Notes under the pieces: generated by a model | Databases searched by the model: none | Seen by the model: the letters and a program-made list of their open reading frames with translations, nothing else | What the model was told of the DNA's origin: nothing | In this document: positions 28,698 through 38,188 of the stretch, one piece after another | Position numbering within the stretch: position 1 is the first letter of the stretch | How the letters are laid out: each line of letters begins with the position of its first letter | Translations under genes and position numbers: made by a program | Source of the DNA: Hyphomonadaceae bacterium BRH_c29 | GTDB lineage: Bacteria > Pseudomonadota > Alphaproteobacteria > Caulobacterales > Hyphomonadaceae | Direction of reading: 5' to 3' | DNA: 60,531 nucleotides | Assembly (NCBI GenBank): GCA_000961695.1 | Contig: LADW01000095.1 | Span: forward strand, 1-60,531

Positions 28698-30130
28698 CTG
28701 ACCCCTGCAGCACCACCGGTGCCGCTAACCATCTTGCCCATGTCTGCCGCCGCGCTCCATTGGCGCAAGCGGTCTGCGAGTCGTCCCATCCCGGATGCAT
28801 TCGAGCCTTTGATCAAGACCACGTCACCATCCCGAAGTGCATTTTCCAGTGCATTAAAAAGTTCGTCGGCTTTGGGGGCCCATACCTGCTGGAGATCCGG
28901 CGGCAGCGCCTCTGCAAGGTGAGTCATTTTGTCTCCCGCAAGGAAGACGCCCTCCGCCCCGGTCTCCACAACGGCGCCGGCAAGACCGGCATGTTCCGCA
29001 TCCGACCTATCGCCGATTTCCAGCATCTCGCCGAGCGCCACGAGGCGGCGCCCCGCACCGCGTTGTTTCAATGAGGAAAGTGCCGCCCGCATCGAGCCCG
29101 GATTGGCATTGTAGGCATCGTCAATCAGCATGAAATAGCCGCCATCCGGCAGGGCCAACCGCTCTGCCGTGCCGCGTCCCGGTGGCGGCGCGTAACCGGA
29201 CAGGGCCGCCGCGCAATCGGCAACAGACGCACCCGTCTGCGATGCTGCCAGCAAGGCCGCCGCCACGTTCAGCGCCCAGTGTTCGCCAACAGCTTCCAGC
29301 GTCACCAGAACCGGCTTGCCGACCACATCCACCTGGATGCGGCTGGTCGTGCCATCTGTTTCATAGCCGGTGACCCGCGCGGTCGCATTCGGAGACCGGC
29401 CAAAGGTTTCCAGATTGCCCGTCGGGCAGAGGCTCCGGGCCTCGCCTGCGAGATACTCGAAGAAGACATCATCGGACGGCAGGATGAACGTGCCACCCGC
29501 CTCAAGGCCCGCAAAGATATCGGCTTTTTCGCGCGCCACGGCTTCCAGGCTGCCGAGGCCTTCAAGGTGCGCACCGGCAATGCAGGTGATGAGGCCCGTA
29601 TGCGGACGAACCATGCGGCTGCGCGGGGCGATCTCGCCGGGCGTCGACATGCCGATCTCGAATACGGCCCGTTCCGTTCCTTCCGGCATACGCGCCAGCG
29701 TGAGCGGGACACCCCAGTGATTGTTGAAACTTTTCTGGCTCCAGTGCGCCGTGCCAAGCGCGCGATAGATCCGCGCCAGCATTTCCTTGACGCTTGTCTT
29801 TCCGGCCGAGCCGGTGATCGCCGTGCGGTGCGCACCACAGCGGGCCCGCGCGGCGACGCCCATCTGTTCCAGCGCGGCCAGCACGTCGTCGGCAATGACC
29901 TGTGGCCCATCGCCCTTCTTGCGCGAGACAAGCGCACCCGCCGCGCCAGCCTTGAAGGCCGCTTCGACGAAGTCATGCCCGTCGCGCTGGTCTTTCAGCG
30001 CCACGAACAGGTCACCCGGCTCAAGCGAGCGCGTATCGATCGACACCGTTCCGGTCACCGTGAATGGCGCGGTCGTCACCCCGCCAGTGGCAAGAACGAT
30101 ATCGTCAGAGGTCCAGAGCGGTTTGGTCAT
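28694..30130 (-). CDS. murF: UDP-MurNAc-tripeptide--D-Ala-D-Ala ligase MurF
   Basis: The 478-residue Mur ligase has [26 protein letters not shown], the P-loop [30 protein letters not shown] and [15 protein letters not shown], the MurF pattern. It adds D-Ala-D-Ala to complete the pentapeptide precursor. It overlaps both murE and mraY by four bases. Confidence 0.96.
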   Translation of the reverse strand: MTKPLWTSDDIVLATGGVTTAPFTVTGTVSIDTRSLEPGDLFVALKDQRDGHDFVEAAFKAGAAGALVSRKKGDGPQVIADDVLAALEQMGVAARARCGAHRTAITGSAGKTSVKEMLARIYRALGTAHWSQKSFNNHWGVPLTLARMPEGTERAVFEIGMSTPGEIAPRSRMVRPHTGLITCIAGAHLEGLGSLEAVAREKADIFAGLEAGGTFILPSDDVFFEYLAGEARSLCPTGNLETFGRSPNATARVTGYETDGTTSRIQVDVVGKPVLVTLEAVGEHWALNVAAALLAASQTGASVADCAAALSGYAPPPGRGTAERLALPDGGYFMLIDDAYNANPGSMRAALSSLKQRGAGRRLVALGEMLEIGDRSDAEHAGLAGAVVETGAEGVFLAGDKMTHLAEALPPDLQQVWAPKADELFNALENALRDGDVVLIKGSNASGMGRLADRLRQWSAAADMGKMVSGTGGAAGVS

Positions 30131-31569
30131 GCACGGCCTGCTTCCAGCGCAGCGCGCGCCGTGTCCTGGTCGGAGAAGGGGTGAACCTCCTTGCCGATGA
30201 TCTGGCCGGTCTCATGGCCCTTGCCGGCGATGACCAGCGTGTCGCCCTTTTTCAGCTCCGAAATCGCGGTGCGGATCGCTTCGCCCCGGTCGCCGATTTC
30301 GCGGGCGTCCGGGCAGCCTACCAGAACCTGTTTGCGAATATCGGCAGCGTCTTCCGTTCGCGGATTGTCATCTGTCACAATCACGTCGTCAGCCTGACGT
30401 GCCGCAATCTCGCCCATCAGCGGGCGCTTGCGGGCATCGCGGTCGCCGCCACAGCCAAAGATGACTTTCAGGTTCCCGGCCGTGTGCGGGCGCACGGCGC
30501 GCAGCAGCACGTCCAGCCCGTCCGGCGTGTGAGCATAGTCGACGAATACGGCAGCGCCTGTCTCGGTCTTGCCGATGAACTCCATCCGGCCCTTCACGGG
30601 CTCCAGATGGGTCAGCCCATCGGACACTGCGCCGAATTCCATGCCCAGCGACAGACAGATCGCAGCCGCCGCCAGCGCATTCAGCGCCTGGAATTCACCG
30701 ATCAGCGGCAGTTCCAGCGGCTTCTGTTCCACATCGCGCCAGTAGAGGTGCAGCACCTGTCCGGTCGCACGCGGCATGATCTCGTCGATCCAGAGATCCT
30801 CGCCCCGCCAGCCGAAGGAGACAATCGGCATCTGCTTGCCGAGGGCCGCCGCTTCGAAATCATTGCACTGGTCAGAGTCGGCATTGACGATGGCGGGCAC
30901 GCCCGGACGTCCAAGTTCGCGGAACAGGCGCAGCTTGGCAGAGAGATATTCCTCCATCGTCGAGTGGTAGTCGAGATGGTCCTGCGTGAAGTTCAGAAAG
31001 GCAACGGCGGAGAGGTCCACACCATCGAGGCGGTTCTGTTCGAGGCCATGGCTGGAGGCTTCCATCGCGCAATGCGTCACGCCCTGCCCGGCAAGCGCCG
31101 CGAGCGTTTCGTGAATGGTAACCGGGTCCGGCGTCGTATGACCGACATCGATGTGCCCGTTCGGTCCGATCGCGCCCAGCGTCCCCATCGAGGCTGCCTT
31201 CAGACCCGCCCGCGACCAGATCTGGCGGCAAAAATCGACAGTCGAGGATTTGCCATTCGTGCCGGTCACCGCCACCACGATCCCCGGCTGGGAATTGTAG
31301 AAACGCTTCGCGGCCAGAGCCAAAGCCCGGCGCGGTTCGGCATCGATCACATGCGCAACCGTCACGCCCTCGGCGCCGCTGTCAGACAGGATCGCAACCG
31401 CACCTTTGGCAATCGCATCCGCAATGAACTTCCGCCCGTCCGTCGCCGTGCCCTTCAGGGCGGCGAACAGATAGCCCGGCTTCACCCGGCGGCTATCTGC
31501 CGTCATGCCGGTGATTTCGGTTTCGCCATCCGGGGCATCAGGAAACAGGTCTTTAAGTTTGCAGGTCAC
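30127..31569 (-). CDS. murE: UDP-MurNAc-dipeptide--meso-diaminopimelate ligase MurE
   Basis: The 480-residue Mur ligase has MTADSRRVKPGYLFAALKGTATDGRKFI, the P-loop VTGTNGKSSTV and the motif DDNPRTEDAADI. DNPR marks specificity for meso-diaminopimelate, consistent with a Gram-negative wall. It adds mDAP as the third residue of the stem peptide. It overlaps ftsI and murF by four bases each. Confidence 0.96.
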   Translation of the reverse strand: MTCKLKDLFPDAPDGETEITGMTADSRRVKPGYLFAALKGTATDGRKFIADAIAKGAVAILSDSGAEGVTVAHVIDAEPRRALALAAKRFYNSQPGIVVAVTGTNGKSSTVDFCRQIWSRAGLKAASMGTLGAIGPNGHIDVGHTTPDPVTIHETLAALAGQGVTHCAMEASSHGLEQNRLDGVDLSAVAFLNFTQDHLDYHSTMEEYLSAKLRLFRELGRPGVPAIVNADSDQCNDFEAAALGKQMPIVSFGWRGEDLWIDEIMPRATGQVLHLYWRDVEQKPLELPLIGEFQALNALAAAAICLSLGMEFGAVSDGLTHLEPVKGRMEFIGKTETGAAVFVDYAHTPDGLDVLLRAVRPHTAGNLKVIFGCGGDRDARKRPLMGEIAARQADDVIVTDDNPRTEDAADIRKQVLVGCPDAREIGDRGEAIRTAISELKKGDTLVIAGKGHETGQIIGKEVHPFSDQDTARAALEAGRA

Positions 31570-33191
31570 AGCGCAGTCCTCTCATCCGATCGCGCGCGGT
31601 ACGCGTCGCCAGCAGGACGGATATCTTCAAAGCGTGGGGCGATGCCGAGCAGCGGCGCGACACGTTCTATGATGCGACCTGCGGTCGGTACCGCATTCTG
31701 GGAAGCCACCGAACCTCCCGGTCCGGCTTTCGGATCATCCAGTGTCACAATCATGGCATACTGCGGGCTGTCATAGGGAAAAATCGCCGCAAAGCTCGAG
31801 ATGTTGCGTCCATCGTCATAGCCGCCCGGTACAGGTTTCTCGGCGGTGCCGGTTTTGCCCGCCACGCGATAGCCGGCAACTTCCGCATTCTTGCCCGTGC
31901 CGGTCAGCACCGCTTCGCGCATCATGGCGTTCACAAGGTCTGTGGTAATGGCCGACATGAGGCGGACAGCCTGCGGCTTGCGGGTCTCGTCCACGATCAG
32001 GGTCGGGGTCACGCGCTCGCCGCCATTGGCGAAGGCTGAGAAGGCCGACAGGAACGCCATCGGTGTCACCGCGATGCCATGCCCATAGGCCATTGTCGCG
32101 GCGGTCAGGTCATCCATCCGCTCCGGCAGGATCGGCGCAGCGCTTCCGGACAGTTCCACTGGCGAGCGATCCAACAGGCCGGCCACCTGAAGGAAAGCCT
32201 GCTGCCGGCGCGGCCCGAGCTTCTGGTTGATGTGCACCGTGCCGATGTTCGAGCTTTCGGCGATAATCCGGGTCACGCTCGCACGCATACCAATCGAGTG
32301 AAGATCGGAGATCGTGTAGCCGCGCATCTCAATCGGACTGTGCACGTCGAACACGTCGGTCGGCTTGATGGCGCCCGCTTCCAGCGCAGCCGCCACGGTC
32401 AGCGGCTTGAACACGGAGCCAAGCTCATAGACCGCTCCGGTCGCCCGGTTCAGGCGCGAGGAATCATCCATCGGCGTATCGGATGACCGGTTCGGATTGA
32501 AAGGCGGCCAGCTCGCCATGGCGCGAACCTCTCCCGTGCGCGCCTCCATCAGGATGACGGCAGCGCCTTCAAAGCCCTCGGATGCGGCAGACGCAGCAAG
32601 CTCTGCCTCGACGGCGGCCTGAACGCCATTATCGATGGTCAGGCGCAGCGCTTCCCCGCCCGCAGCAAGGCGGTCATTCTGACTGTATTCGATGCCGCCG
32701 GACCCAACGCCGTCCACGTTCACATAACCGAGCACCTGCCCGGCCAGCGTGCCGCGCGGATAGGCCCGGCTGACCTCTTCTTCGAAACGCAGACCCTCAA
32801 GGCCGAGGTCGAACACGGTCTGGCGCTGGCGCGGGGTGAGGCCGCGCTGGACCCAGACGAATTCGCGCGACTGGTCAGACAGCCGCGTCGTCATGGCATC
32901 GACATCGATATCCGGCAGGACACCGGCCAGACGGGTCGCCACTTCGCGCGCGTCCCAGATCAGTTTGGGATTGGCCACCAGGGAATAGACAGAAACAGAC
33001 GTCGCCAATTGCTCGCCATTGCGGTCGACAATGTCGGCCCGCACGACGGCCTTGCCCGCGTTTGCACCCAGCCCGCCGGAATCCCGGTCAGGCGACAAAG
33101 CGAGGTAGCCGGCCTTACCGGCCAGCACCACAAACAGCGCGCTGAGGCCGAGGCCGACCAGCCGTGTCCGGTGGCGCGACGCTTCGGTCAT
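31566..33191 (-). CDS. ftsI: Septal peptidoglycan transpeptidase FtsI (PBP3)
   Basis: The 541-residue class B penicillin-binding protein has one N-terminal membrane helix and the pedestal motif RADIVDRNGEQLAT. The transpeptidase motifs are S259-V-F-K262 (catalytic Ser), S313-S-N315 and K446-T-G448. It cross-links septal peptidoglycan with FtsW. It overlaps the FtsL-like gene and murE by four bases. Confidence 0.96.
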   Translation of the reverse strand: MTEASRHRTRLVGLGLSALFVVLAGKAGYLALSPDRDSGGLGANAGKAVVRADIVDRNGEQLATSVSVYSLVANPKLIWDAREVATRLAGVLPDIDVDAMTTRLSDQSREFVWVQRGLTPRQRQTVFDLGLEGLRFEEEVSRAYPRGTLAGQVLGYVNVDGVGSGGIEYSQNDRLAAGGEALRLTIDNGVQAAVEAELAASAASEGFEGAAVILMEARTGEVRAMASWPPFNPNRSSDTPMDDSSRLNRATGAVYELGSVFKPLTVAAALEAGAIKPTDVFDVHSPIEMRGYTISDLHSIGMRASVTRIIAESSNIGTVHINQKLGPRRQQAFLQVAGLLDRSPVELSGSAAPILPERMDDLTAATMAYGHGIAVTPMAFLSAFSAFANGGERVTPTLIVDETRKPQAVRLMSAITTDLVNAMMREAVLTGTGKNAEVAGYRVAGKTGTAEKPVPGGYDDGRNISSFAAIFPYDSPQYAMIVTLDDPKAGPGGSVASQNAVPTAGRIIERVAPLLGIAPRFEDIRPAGDAYRARSDERTAL

Positions 33192-33526
33192 TCAGGCGCC
33201 TCCCCGTCCGTCGCTCCGGCAGCATCCTTTGCCGGGTCGACCGGCTTGCCGATCAGAGCATCCAGATCACGCTCATTGGCCATCTGTTCCGGACGCGGCG
33301 GCGCCATACCGAGCTCATTGCGGGCATATTCCTCGATCCATTCGCGGCGGCTCATGTGCGACAGCTCGGTTTCCAGCAGCGCCTTTTCGTGGCGCGCCTC
33401 TTCGATCTGCGCTTCGACCGCCATCAACTCGGCAGCGGTATCCTTCGCGCCGTATTTCGCGCGGTAGAGGCTGAAAACCAGCAATCCAACAATAACAAGG
33501 CCAAGGATGAATACGCGGCGGCTCAT
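33188..33526 (-). CDS. ftsL: FtsL-like division protein
   Basis: The 112-residue protein has a short cytoplasmic start, one membrane helix (FILGLVIVGLLVFSLYRAKYG) and a heptad-like coiled coil (AAELMAVEAQIEEARHEKALLETELSHMS). The segment REWIEEYARNELGMAPPRPEQM follows, matching the FtsL/FtsB-type end. Its position between rsmH and ftsI is that of ftsL. It would join the FtsQLB complex that activates FtsWI. The acidic C-terminal tail is longer than usual. Confidence 0.85.
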   Translation of the reverse strand: MSRRVFILGLVIVGLLVFSLYRAKYGAKDTAAELMAVEAQIEEARHEKALLETELSHMSRREWIEEYARNELGMAPPRPEQMANERDLDALIGKPVDPAKDAAGATDGEAPE

Positions 33527-34551
33527 GACACGTCCTCCAGTTGCGAGAGCGGGGGCAGGTTCATGCCGTCATCCGCCTCTTCATCGATCGCGGGGGCTTC
33601 CGTACGGATCGCCGCCCGCAATTTTGCCGAGCGTGCACGTGGATTGCCTACCACTTCCTTATCCTGAGGCAGGATCGGCTTGTTTGGACGCAATTCGAAG
33701 GTCGGGTCCGGCCCCTTGGCCATCAGCGGCATATGCCGCGATCCGCCGGCATTCTTGCCGGACCGTTCGCGCAGCCATTGTTTCACCATCCGGTCTTCCA
33801 GCGAGTGGAAGGTCACGATCACCAGGCGGCCGCCCGGCTTCAGCAGCCGCTCGGCTGCCGCCAGCGCCCGGGCCAGTTCCCCCAGCTCGTCGTTCACATA
33901 CATGCGGATCGCCTGGAAGGTCAGCGTCGCGGGGTGAATACGAGAGCCCTTGCGACCACCAACCGACGTCTCGACCGTGTCGGCCAGGTCCAGCGTGGTT
34001 TCGAACAGACGTTCCTTGCGGCGGCTGACGATCTGCCGGGCGATGCGGCGGGCCTGTTTCTCCTCGCCGAGGCGGAAGATCACATTGGCGAGGTCGCCCT
34101 CAGACATGTGGTTGACCACATCTGCCGCCGTCGGGCCGACTGCGCCCATGCGCATATCCAGCGGACCGTCCTTGTTGAACGAGAACCCGCGATGGCCTTC
34201 ATCGATCTGGAAACTGGACACGCCGATATCCAGCACAACGCCGTCGACGGCTTCACAGCCTGTGGCCTGCACCAGCTCGTCCATTTCACCGAACCGGCCG
34301 AGGAGCGGAGTGATCCGGTCGGTCTGGGCGGCGAGCGCCTCTGCCCGGACGATCGCATCAAGATCACGGTCGATCGCATAAACCGAACACTTGGCTGCCT
34401 CGAGGATCGCGCGTGTATAGCCGCCGCCGCCAAACGTGCCGTCGACGATGCGATCACCGTCTTTCAGATCCAGCGCGACCAGAACTTCGTCCAGCATGAC
34501 CGGCTTGTGGCCGGAAATTGCCAATGAGGGCAGGGGTTTCGAGGTCATCAT
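33523..34551 (-). CDS. rsmH: 16S rRNA m4C1402 methyltransferase RsmH
   Basis: The 342-residue SAM-dependent methyltransferase has HKPVMLDEVLVAL, DGTFGGGGYTRAILE (SAM loop), DGVVLDIGVSSFQIDE, GFSFNKDGPLDMRM and a C-terminal VTFHSLEDRMVKQW. This is RsmH (formerly MraW), which N4-methylates C1402 of 16S rRNA. It overlaps mraZ and the ftsL-like gene by four bases. Confidence 0.96.
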   Translation of the reverse strand: MMTSKPLPSLAISGHKPVMLDEVLVALDLKDGDRIVDGTFGGGGYTRAILEAAKCSVYAIDRDLDAIVRAEALAAQTDRITPLLGRFGEMDELVQATGCEAVDGVVLDIGVSSFQIDEGHRGFSFNKDGPLDMRMGAVGPTAADVVNHMSEGDLANVIFRLGEEKQARRIARQIVSRRKERLFETTLDLADTVETSVGGRKGSRIHPATLTFQAIRMYVNDELGELARALAAAERLLKPGGRLVIVTFHSLEDRMVKQWLRERSGKNAGGSRHMPLMAKGPDPTFELRPNKPILPQDKEVVGNPRARSAKLRAAIRTEAPAIDEEADDGMNLPPLSQLEDVS

Positions 34552-35063
34552 CCTTCCCCTCCTTCAACAAGTTTCAGGTCCGGATAATGGCCCAGCTCGT
34601 GCTGGCGCAGCACGTCATTATAGGCCTCGCCAAGCGCAGCCAGAGTCTCCGGTTTCGCAGCCGTTTCGGACATCGCAGTGGTAAACGCCGCATGCTTGTC
34701 CGGGTCCCAGATCTGGAAACTGTCAATATTGCCGGCGAACTTCACCCGGCCATTGAGGCCTGCCACCTTGATCAGCTCATCGGTCAGCTTGATCCGGCCG
34801 GTCTCGTCCATCTTGAGATCTGCAGACCCGGCAAAGATCGTAGAGACGAGCGCCTTGCGCACCGGGGATTGCGGGGGCAGGCGGGTCAGCGTGGCGCGGT
34901 ACATGGCCATCAGGGCCTCACCGCCGCCTTCGAGACAACCGGAACCGTCCAGCGCGGACCAGAGGAAAATGCGGGTTCCACCGCCCAAGGCTGCGCGAAA
35001 GGGTGCCGGGATAGAGACCCGCCCTTTTGCATCAATAGCGCTTTCGTAGGTGGATACGAACAC
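34548..35063 (-). CDS. mraZ: Transcriptional regulator MraZ
   Basis: The 171-residue protein has two AbrB-like halves: FVSTYESAIDAKGRVSIPAPFRAAL and, later, MDETGRIKLTDELIKVAGLNGRVKFAGN. MraZ is an oligomeric DNA-binding protein that regulates its own dcw operon. I chose the GTG at 35063 because homologues begin at this residue (V/M-F-V/L-S-TYE); an ATG 36 bases upstream in frame would add twelve atypical residues. A four-fold TGGGN array lies 57-91 bases upstream. Confidence 0.93.
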   Translation of the reverse strand: MFVSTYESAIDAKGRVSIPAPFRAALGGGTRIFLWSALDGSGCLEGGGEALMAMYRATLTRLPPQSPVRKALVSTIFAGSADLKMDETGRIKLTDELIKVAGLNGRVKFAGNIDSFQIWDPDKHAAFTTAMSETAAKPETLAALGEAYNDVLRQHELGHYPDLKLVEGGEG

Positions 35064-35119
35064 CCGCCAGCCCGTTCTTCGTTTGCCTAAACCCCGCATG
35101 GGTAAACCATGTCTTAACG

Positions 35120-35154
35120 TGGGGTATCATGGGCGGCCATGGGCCTCAATGGGC
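35120..35154 (+). promoter_or_regulatory. MraZ-type operator: four TGGGN boxes spaced by 10 bp
   Basis: TGGGN occurs at 35120, 35130, 35140 and 35150, each separated by five bases. This matches the TGGGN-N5 direct repeats known as MraZ sites. The repeats read on the strand opposite to mraZ. An extra TGGGT at 35099 is one base out of register. The array should cover or adjoin the dcw promoter. Confidence 0.8.
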
Positions 35155-35868
35155 CGACAGCTGGAATCGAAATATCCACAACAGCATTGCGCAAGAACAG
35201 GAAGGGGACGAGCCGGGAACAAACCGGAACGAAGCCCCGGGATCACATGGGCGCTGCGTGAATTTCCTTTTTGAATCAGATCGGTGTCGGAATTGCGTCC
35301 TTCATCCACAGAGAGATGAAACATGACAGACTTTTTAAGATCAAAAGCCTGCGATTTACGCAGCCCCTGTGAATTGCCGCCAACGACGTCTTTGCATCAC
35401 TTGGCGAATGCCTGCGTTTGACTTGGGAATGGCTCGGAAAAGCCTTCAGTCAGCGCACGGGCGCACAAACGCAATCCGGCCCCTGAAGGGCCGGATCCAA
35501 ACGCGATTTGGGAGGTGAATAGGCCCGACAAGCCATCTGGCTTGGGAGGGGGACGGTGCCGAGTGTCCAGATGGGTGGCGGACACTGTTTTCCGGCTCGC
35601 CGGGCCATTTTCGCCGTCCTGACCGGGGGTCTTGGGTGGGGAGTTGAGAATTCCCGATCCGGACGGTTCATAGGCAGTATGTTTGACGGGCAGGAACGGT
35701 TCCAAATTATTTTCGCCCTGATGCAGTTTTTTCTGCATCCACAGGATGCAAGCGGCAGAGGGAATCGCAGGCTTCGCATTTCACCCTTGTTTTTATTTAA
35801 TATTAATGCCGCCCTCCGGGATAAACCCCATCCTGGACAAAAAGAATTTTGATCGTAGCCAAGCTTAT
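35155..35868. other. Long non-coding stretch between mraZ and oxyR with several hairpins
   Basis: I see no convincing protein-coding gene in these ~700 bases. Visible structures are a perfect 9-bp hairpin at 35474-35496 (ATCCGGCCC / GGGCCGGAT, 5-base loop), GTGTCC...GGACAC near 35566-35585, and GATGCAG-T6-CTGCATC at 35720-35739 overlapping GCATCC-ACA-GGATGC. An AT-rich run lies near 35790-35806. The dcw promoter must lie at the left end and the oxyR promoter at the right. A structured RNA is possible, but I did not recognise RNase P, 6S, SRP or tmRNA features. Confidence 0.5.
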
Positions 35869-35885
35869 CATAGATACAATCTATG
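35869..35885. promoter_or_regulatory. OxyR/LysR-type dyad over the oxyR start codon
   Basis: CATAG-N7-CTATG is a perfect dyad with the ATAG-N7-CTAT spacing of OxyR half sites. The oxyR start codon is its last three bases. Only one dyad is present instead of the two in a full OxyR site. It suggests autoregulation. Confidence 0.55.
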
Positions 35886-36791
35886 CTTATACCGACCCTC
35901 CGTCAGCTTCAGTTCCTGGTCGCCCTTGGCGAGACTGGCTCCTTTTCACGCGCCGCCGAAGCCTGCCACGTCACACAGCCGACCCTGTCGGCGGGAATCC
36001 GCGAACTGGAAGACCTGCTCGGCGTCAAGCTGGCTGACCGCGAAGCCCGAGGCGCCAGCCTCACCCATGCCGGTCAGATCGCTCTGGCGCGCGCCTCAGC
36101 CCTGCTGAACGACACGCATGCGCTGGTGCAAGCTGTGCAAAGCGCCGGAGCATTGCTGACTGGCCCGTTCCATCTCGGCGCCATCCCGACCATCGCCCCT
36201 TTCGTGCTGCCCCAGACGGTGCGGGCGCTGAGCGCGGCCTATCCGGATCTCAGGCTTTACCTGCACGAAGACAAGACCGGTCGCCTGATCGACCAGCTGC
36301 GCACCCGGACGCTGGATGCCGCCCTGATCGCCCTGCCCTGGGACGCGCCCGGCATCGAGACGATGACCCTGTTTGACGACGAGTTCCTGTTCGCCGCGCC
36401 AGCCGCCCACCCGCTTGCGAAGAAGAACGGCCTGTGCCCGGAAGACCTCGCCGGGGAGAACCTCCTCCTTCTGGAAGACGGTCACTGCCTGCGTGACCAC
36501 GCGCTTTCGATCTGCCGCATGCGCACAGGCGCTTCGAAGGATCAGGTCGCGGCCACATCGCTAGGAACGCTGGTCAACATGATCGCGGGCGGGCTCGGCG
36601 TTTCGCTCCTGCCCAGGCTGGCTGTAGACCACGGCCTGAATGTCGGCAGCGACGTCGCCGTGCGCGAGTTCGTCAGTCCCATCATTGGTCGCCGCATCGG
36701 CATCGCCTGGCGCGCCGGCAGTCCGCGTGAGGCCGACGCCCGCAAGGTGGGCGAAGTGGCCCGCGAACAACTGGCCCTGTCCAACGCCTGA
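35883..36791 (+). CDS. oxyR: OxyR-type hydrogen-peroxide-sensing LysR regulator
   Basis: The 302-residue LysR protein has the N-terminal HTH PTLRQLQFLVALGETGSFSRAAEACHVTQPTLSAGIRELE. Its effector domain carries EDGHCLRDHALSIC, giving Cys202 and Cys211 at the nine-residue spacing of E. coli OxyR Cys199/Cys208. Oxidation of the first Cys by H2O2 and disulfide formation switch such proteins to activators of antioxidant genes. No catalase or peroxiredoxin gene is adjacent. The ATG has no visible Shine-Dalgarno and lies inside a dyad. Confidence 0.9.
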   Translation: MLIPTLRQLQFLVALGETGSFSRAAEACHVTQPTLSAGIRELEDLLGVKLADREARGASLTHAGQIALARASALLNDTHALVQAVQSAGALLTGPFHLGAIPTIAPFVLPQTVRALSAAYPDLRLYLHEDKTGRLIDQLRTRTLDAALIALPWDAPGIETMTLFDDEFLFAAPAAHPLAKKNGLCPEDLAGENLLLLEDGHCLRDHALSICRMRTGASKDQVAATSLGTLVNMIAGGLGVSLLPRLAVDHGLNVGSDVAVREFVSPIIGRRIGIAWRAGSPREADARKVGEVAREQLALSNA

Positions 36792-36935
36792 TTTTTCCAG
36801 GCAATGACGCGACCAGATCAAATTCCCCTACACGGACCGCTGCATCCGGAGTAGTGCGTTTGCGATCTTCACGCTGAACCCACGGAAAAACAGACCTATG
36901 CTATACGGTCCGCACCTTCATTATCGGTCCGCCGC

Positions 36936-38129
36936 ATGCGCCTGAACGATGCCTGGCTGGCCTCCCTTGCCGCTGGCGCCGTGAACCTCGTGCTCGGGGC
37001 GAACCTGCCATATCTGCCCGTCTGGATGGAGCAGGCTGGCGGCATGTCCGGCGCAGAGATTGCCGGGGCAGGCACGCTGGCGGCGCTGATCCGCATTTTT
37101 GCCGGGCCATTGGCTGCCGGCCGCGCCCAGTCACATGGACTGCGCTCGACGCTGACGGGCGTGATGGCCGTTTGCCTCGCCGGATACACGCTGCTGTTTC
37201 CGGGGCTGCCCCAAGCGGCGGCCTTCATCATCTGTGTCATGATCTACAGCGCCAACAATGTCTCCGGCCCCCTGTTCGAAGCGGTCCTGATCTATGGGAC
37301 GCGCACGTCGCGGCCAGACTATGGACAGGGCCGGGCGATTGCCTCACTTGCGTTCGTGACGGCCAACCTTGCCGGCGGCGCCGTCCTGTCCGCCTATGGC
37401 CCGGAAGGGATCCGCTTTTACCTGATCGCCGCTGCCATGCTGGCAACGATTGCCCCGCTCTTCACACGCCAAGGCGCGCGACAAGCCCTGCCCAAGCGAA
37501 CCATCCTCAGCACGTTCCGCGAGGGTTTCTCGCTCTACCGCATCCCATCTGTTTTCGCCTTCACGCTGGCCGCCGCCCTCGTTCAGGCAAGCCACGGGGT
37601 CTATTATGTTTTCTCATCTGTGATCTGGGTCTCCCAGGGCATATCCGGTTCGGGCATCGGGGCACTCTGGGCCGTCGGCGTGGTCGCCGAGATTGTCCTG
37701 CTACTCCTGTCGGCGCGTCTGTTGCGCGGCTTCAGCCCGGTGAGCCTGCTCCTGATGGGCGGCGTGGGCGCGATGGTCCGCTGGACGGCGGCTGGTTTCG
37801 TCCTGCCGGTCATGGTCGCGGCGCTGTTCCAGACCCTGCACGCCGCCTCCTTCGCCCTGACCCATCTCGGCACAATGCGCTTCCTGCAGCAGGCCTTGCC
37901 GCACGAGCGCCTGCCGCTGGCCTATGCGGTGAACGGCGCACTGGTCTTCGGTCCGATCCTGGCCCTGTCCAGCTTCCTGTCGGGTATTGCCTATGACGCC
38001 CTCGCGCCCGGCGGTGTGAACGCGCAGTCGCACATCTATTGGCTGATGGTGCTGGTCGCCGCAGCTGGTCTCTCCGTCGTCGCCGTGACGCGTCCGGACG
38101 CCGAGAAGGCCTTGGCCGACCCCGAATAG
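36936..38129 (+). CDS. MFS transporter (MFS_1-like, HcaT/nucleoside-symporter-like)
   Basis: The 397-residue protein has about twelve hydrophobic segments. It begins LASLAAGAVNLVLGANLPYLPVWMEQAGGMSGAEIAGAGTLAALIRIFAGPLAAGRA, like the PPP/MFS_1-like family that includes HcaT. Also seen are YSANNVSGPLFEAVLIYGTRTSRPDYGQGRAIASLAFVTANLAGG and a late HAASFALTHLGTMRFLQQALP. The substrate is unknown. It lies after oxyR on the same strand with about 145 bases between, probably as a separate unit. Confidence 0.78.
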   Translation: MRLNDAWLASLAAGAVNLVLGANLPYLPVWMEQAGGMSGAEIAGAGTLAALIRIFAGPLAAGRAQSHGLRSTLTGVMAVCLAGYTLLFPGLPQAAAFIICVMIYSANNVSGPLFEAVLIYGTRTSRPDYGQGRAIASLAFVTANLAGGAVLSAYGPEGIRFYLIAAAMLATIAPLFTRQGARQALPKRTILSTFREGFSLYRIPSVFAFTLAAALVQASHGVYYVFSSVIWVSQGISGSGIGALWAVGVVAEIVLLLLSARLLRGFSPVSLLLMGGVGAMVRWTAAGFVLPVMVAALFQTLHAASFALTHLGTMRFLQQALPHERLPLAYAVNGALVFGPILALSSFLSGIAYDALAPGGVNAQSHIYWLMVLVAAAGLSVVAVTRPDAEKALADPE

Positions 38130-38188
38130 GTCCGCCCGAATACGGCGTCACGCATTGCGTCTACTGCAGCAACAACAAGCGCCCACGC

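Noticed and set aside
35397..35738. A 113-codon minus-strand frame between mraZ and oxyR
   Set aside because: No ribosome-binding site, no motif, and the frame passes through strong hairpins; composition is not protein-like.
35155..35868. RNase P RNA gene (rnpB) upstream of mraZ
   Set aside because: I did not find the conserved GAAAGTCCGG-type P4 strand or its partner on either strand, so the RNA cannot be supported.
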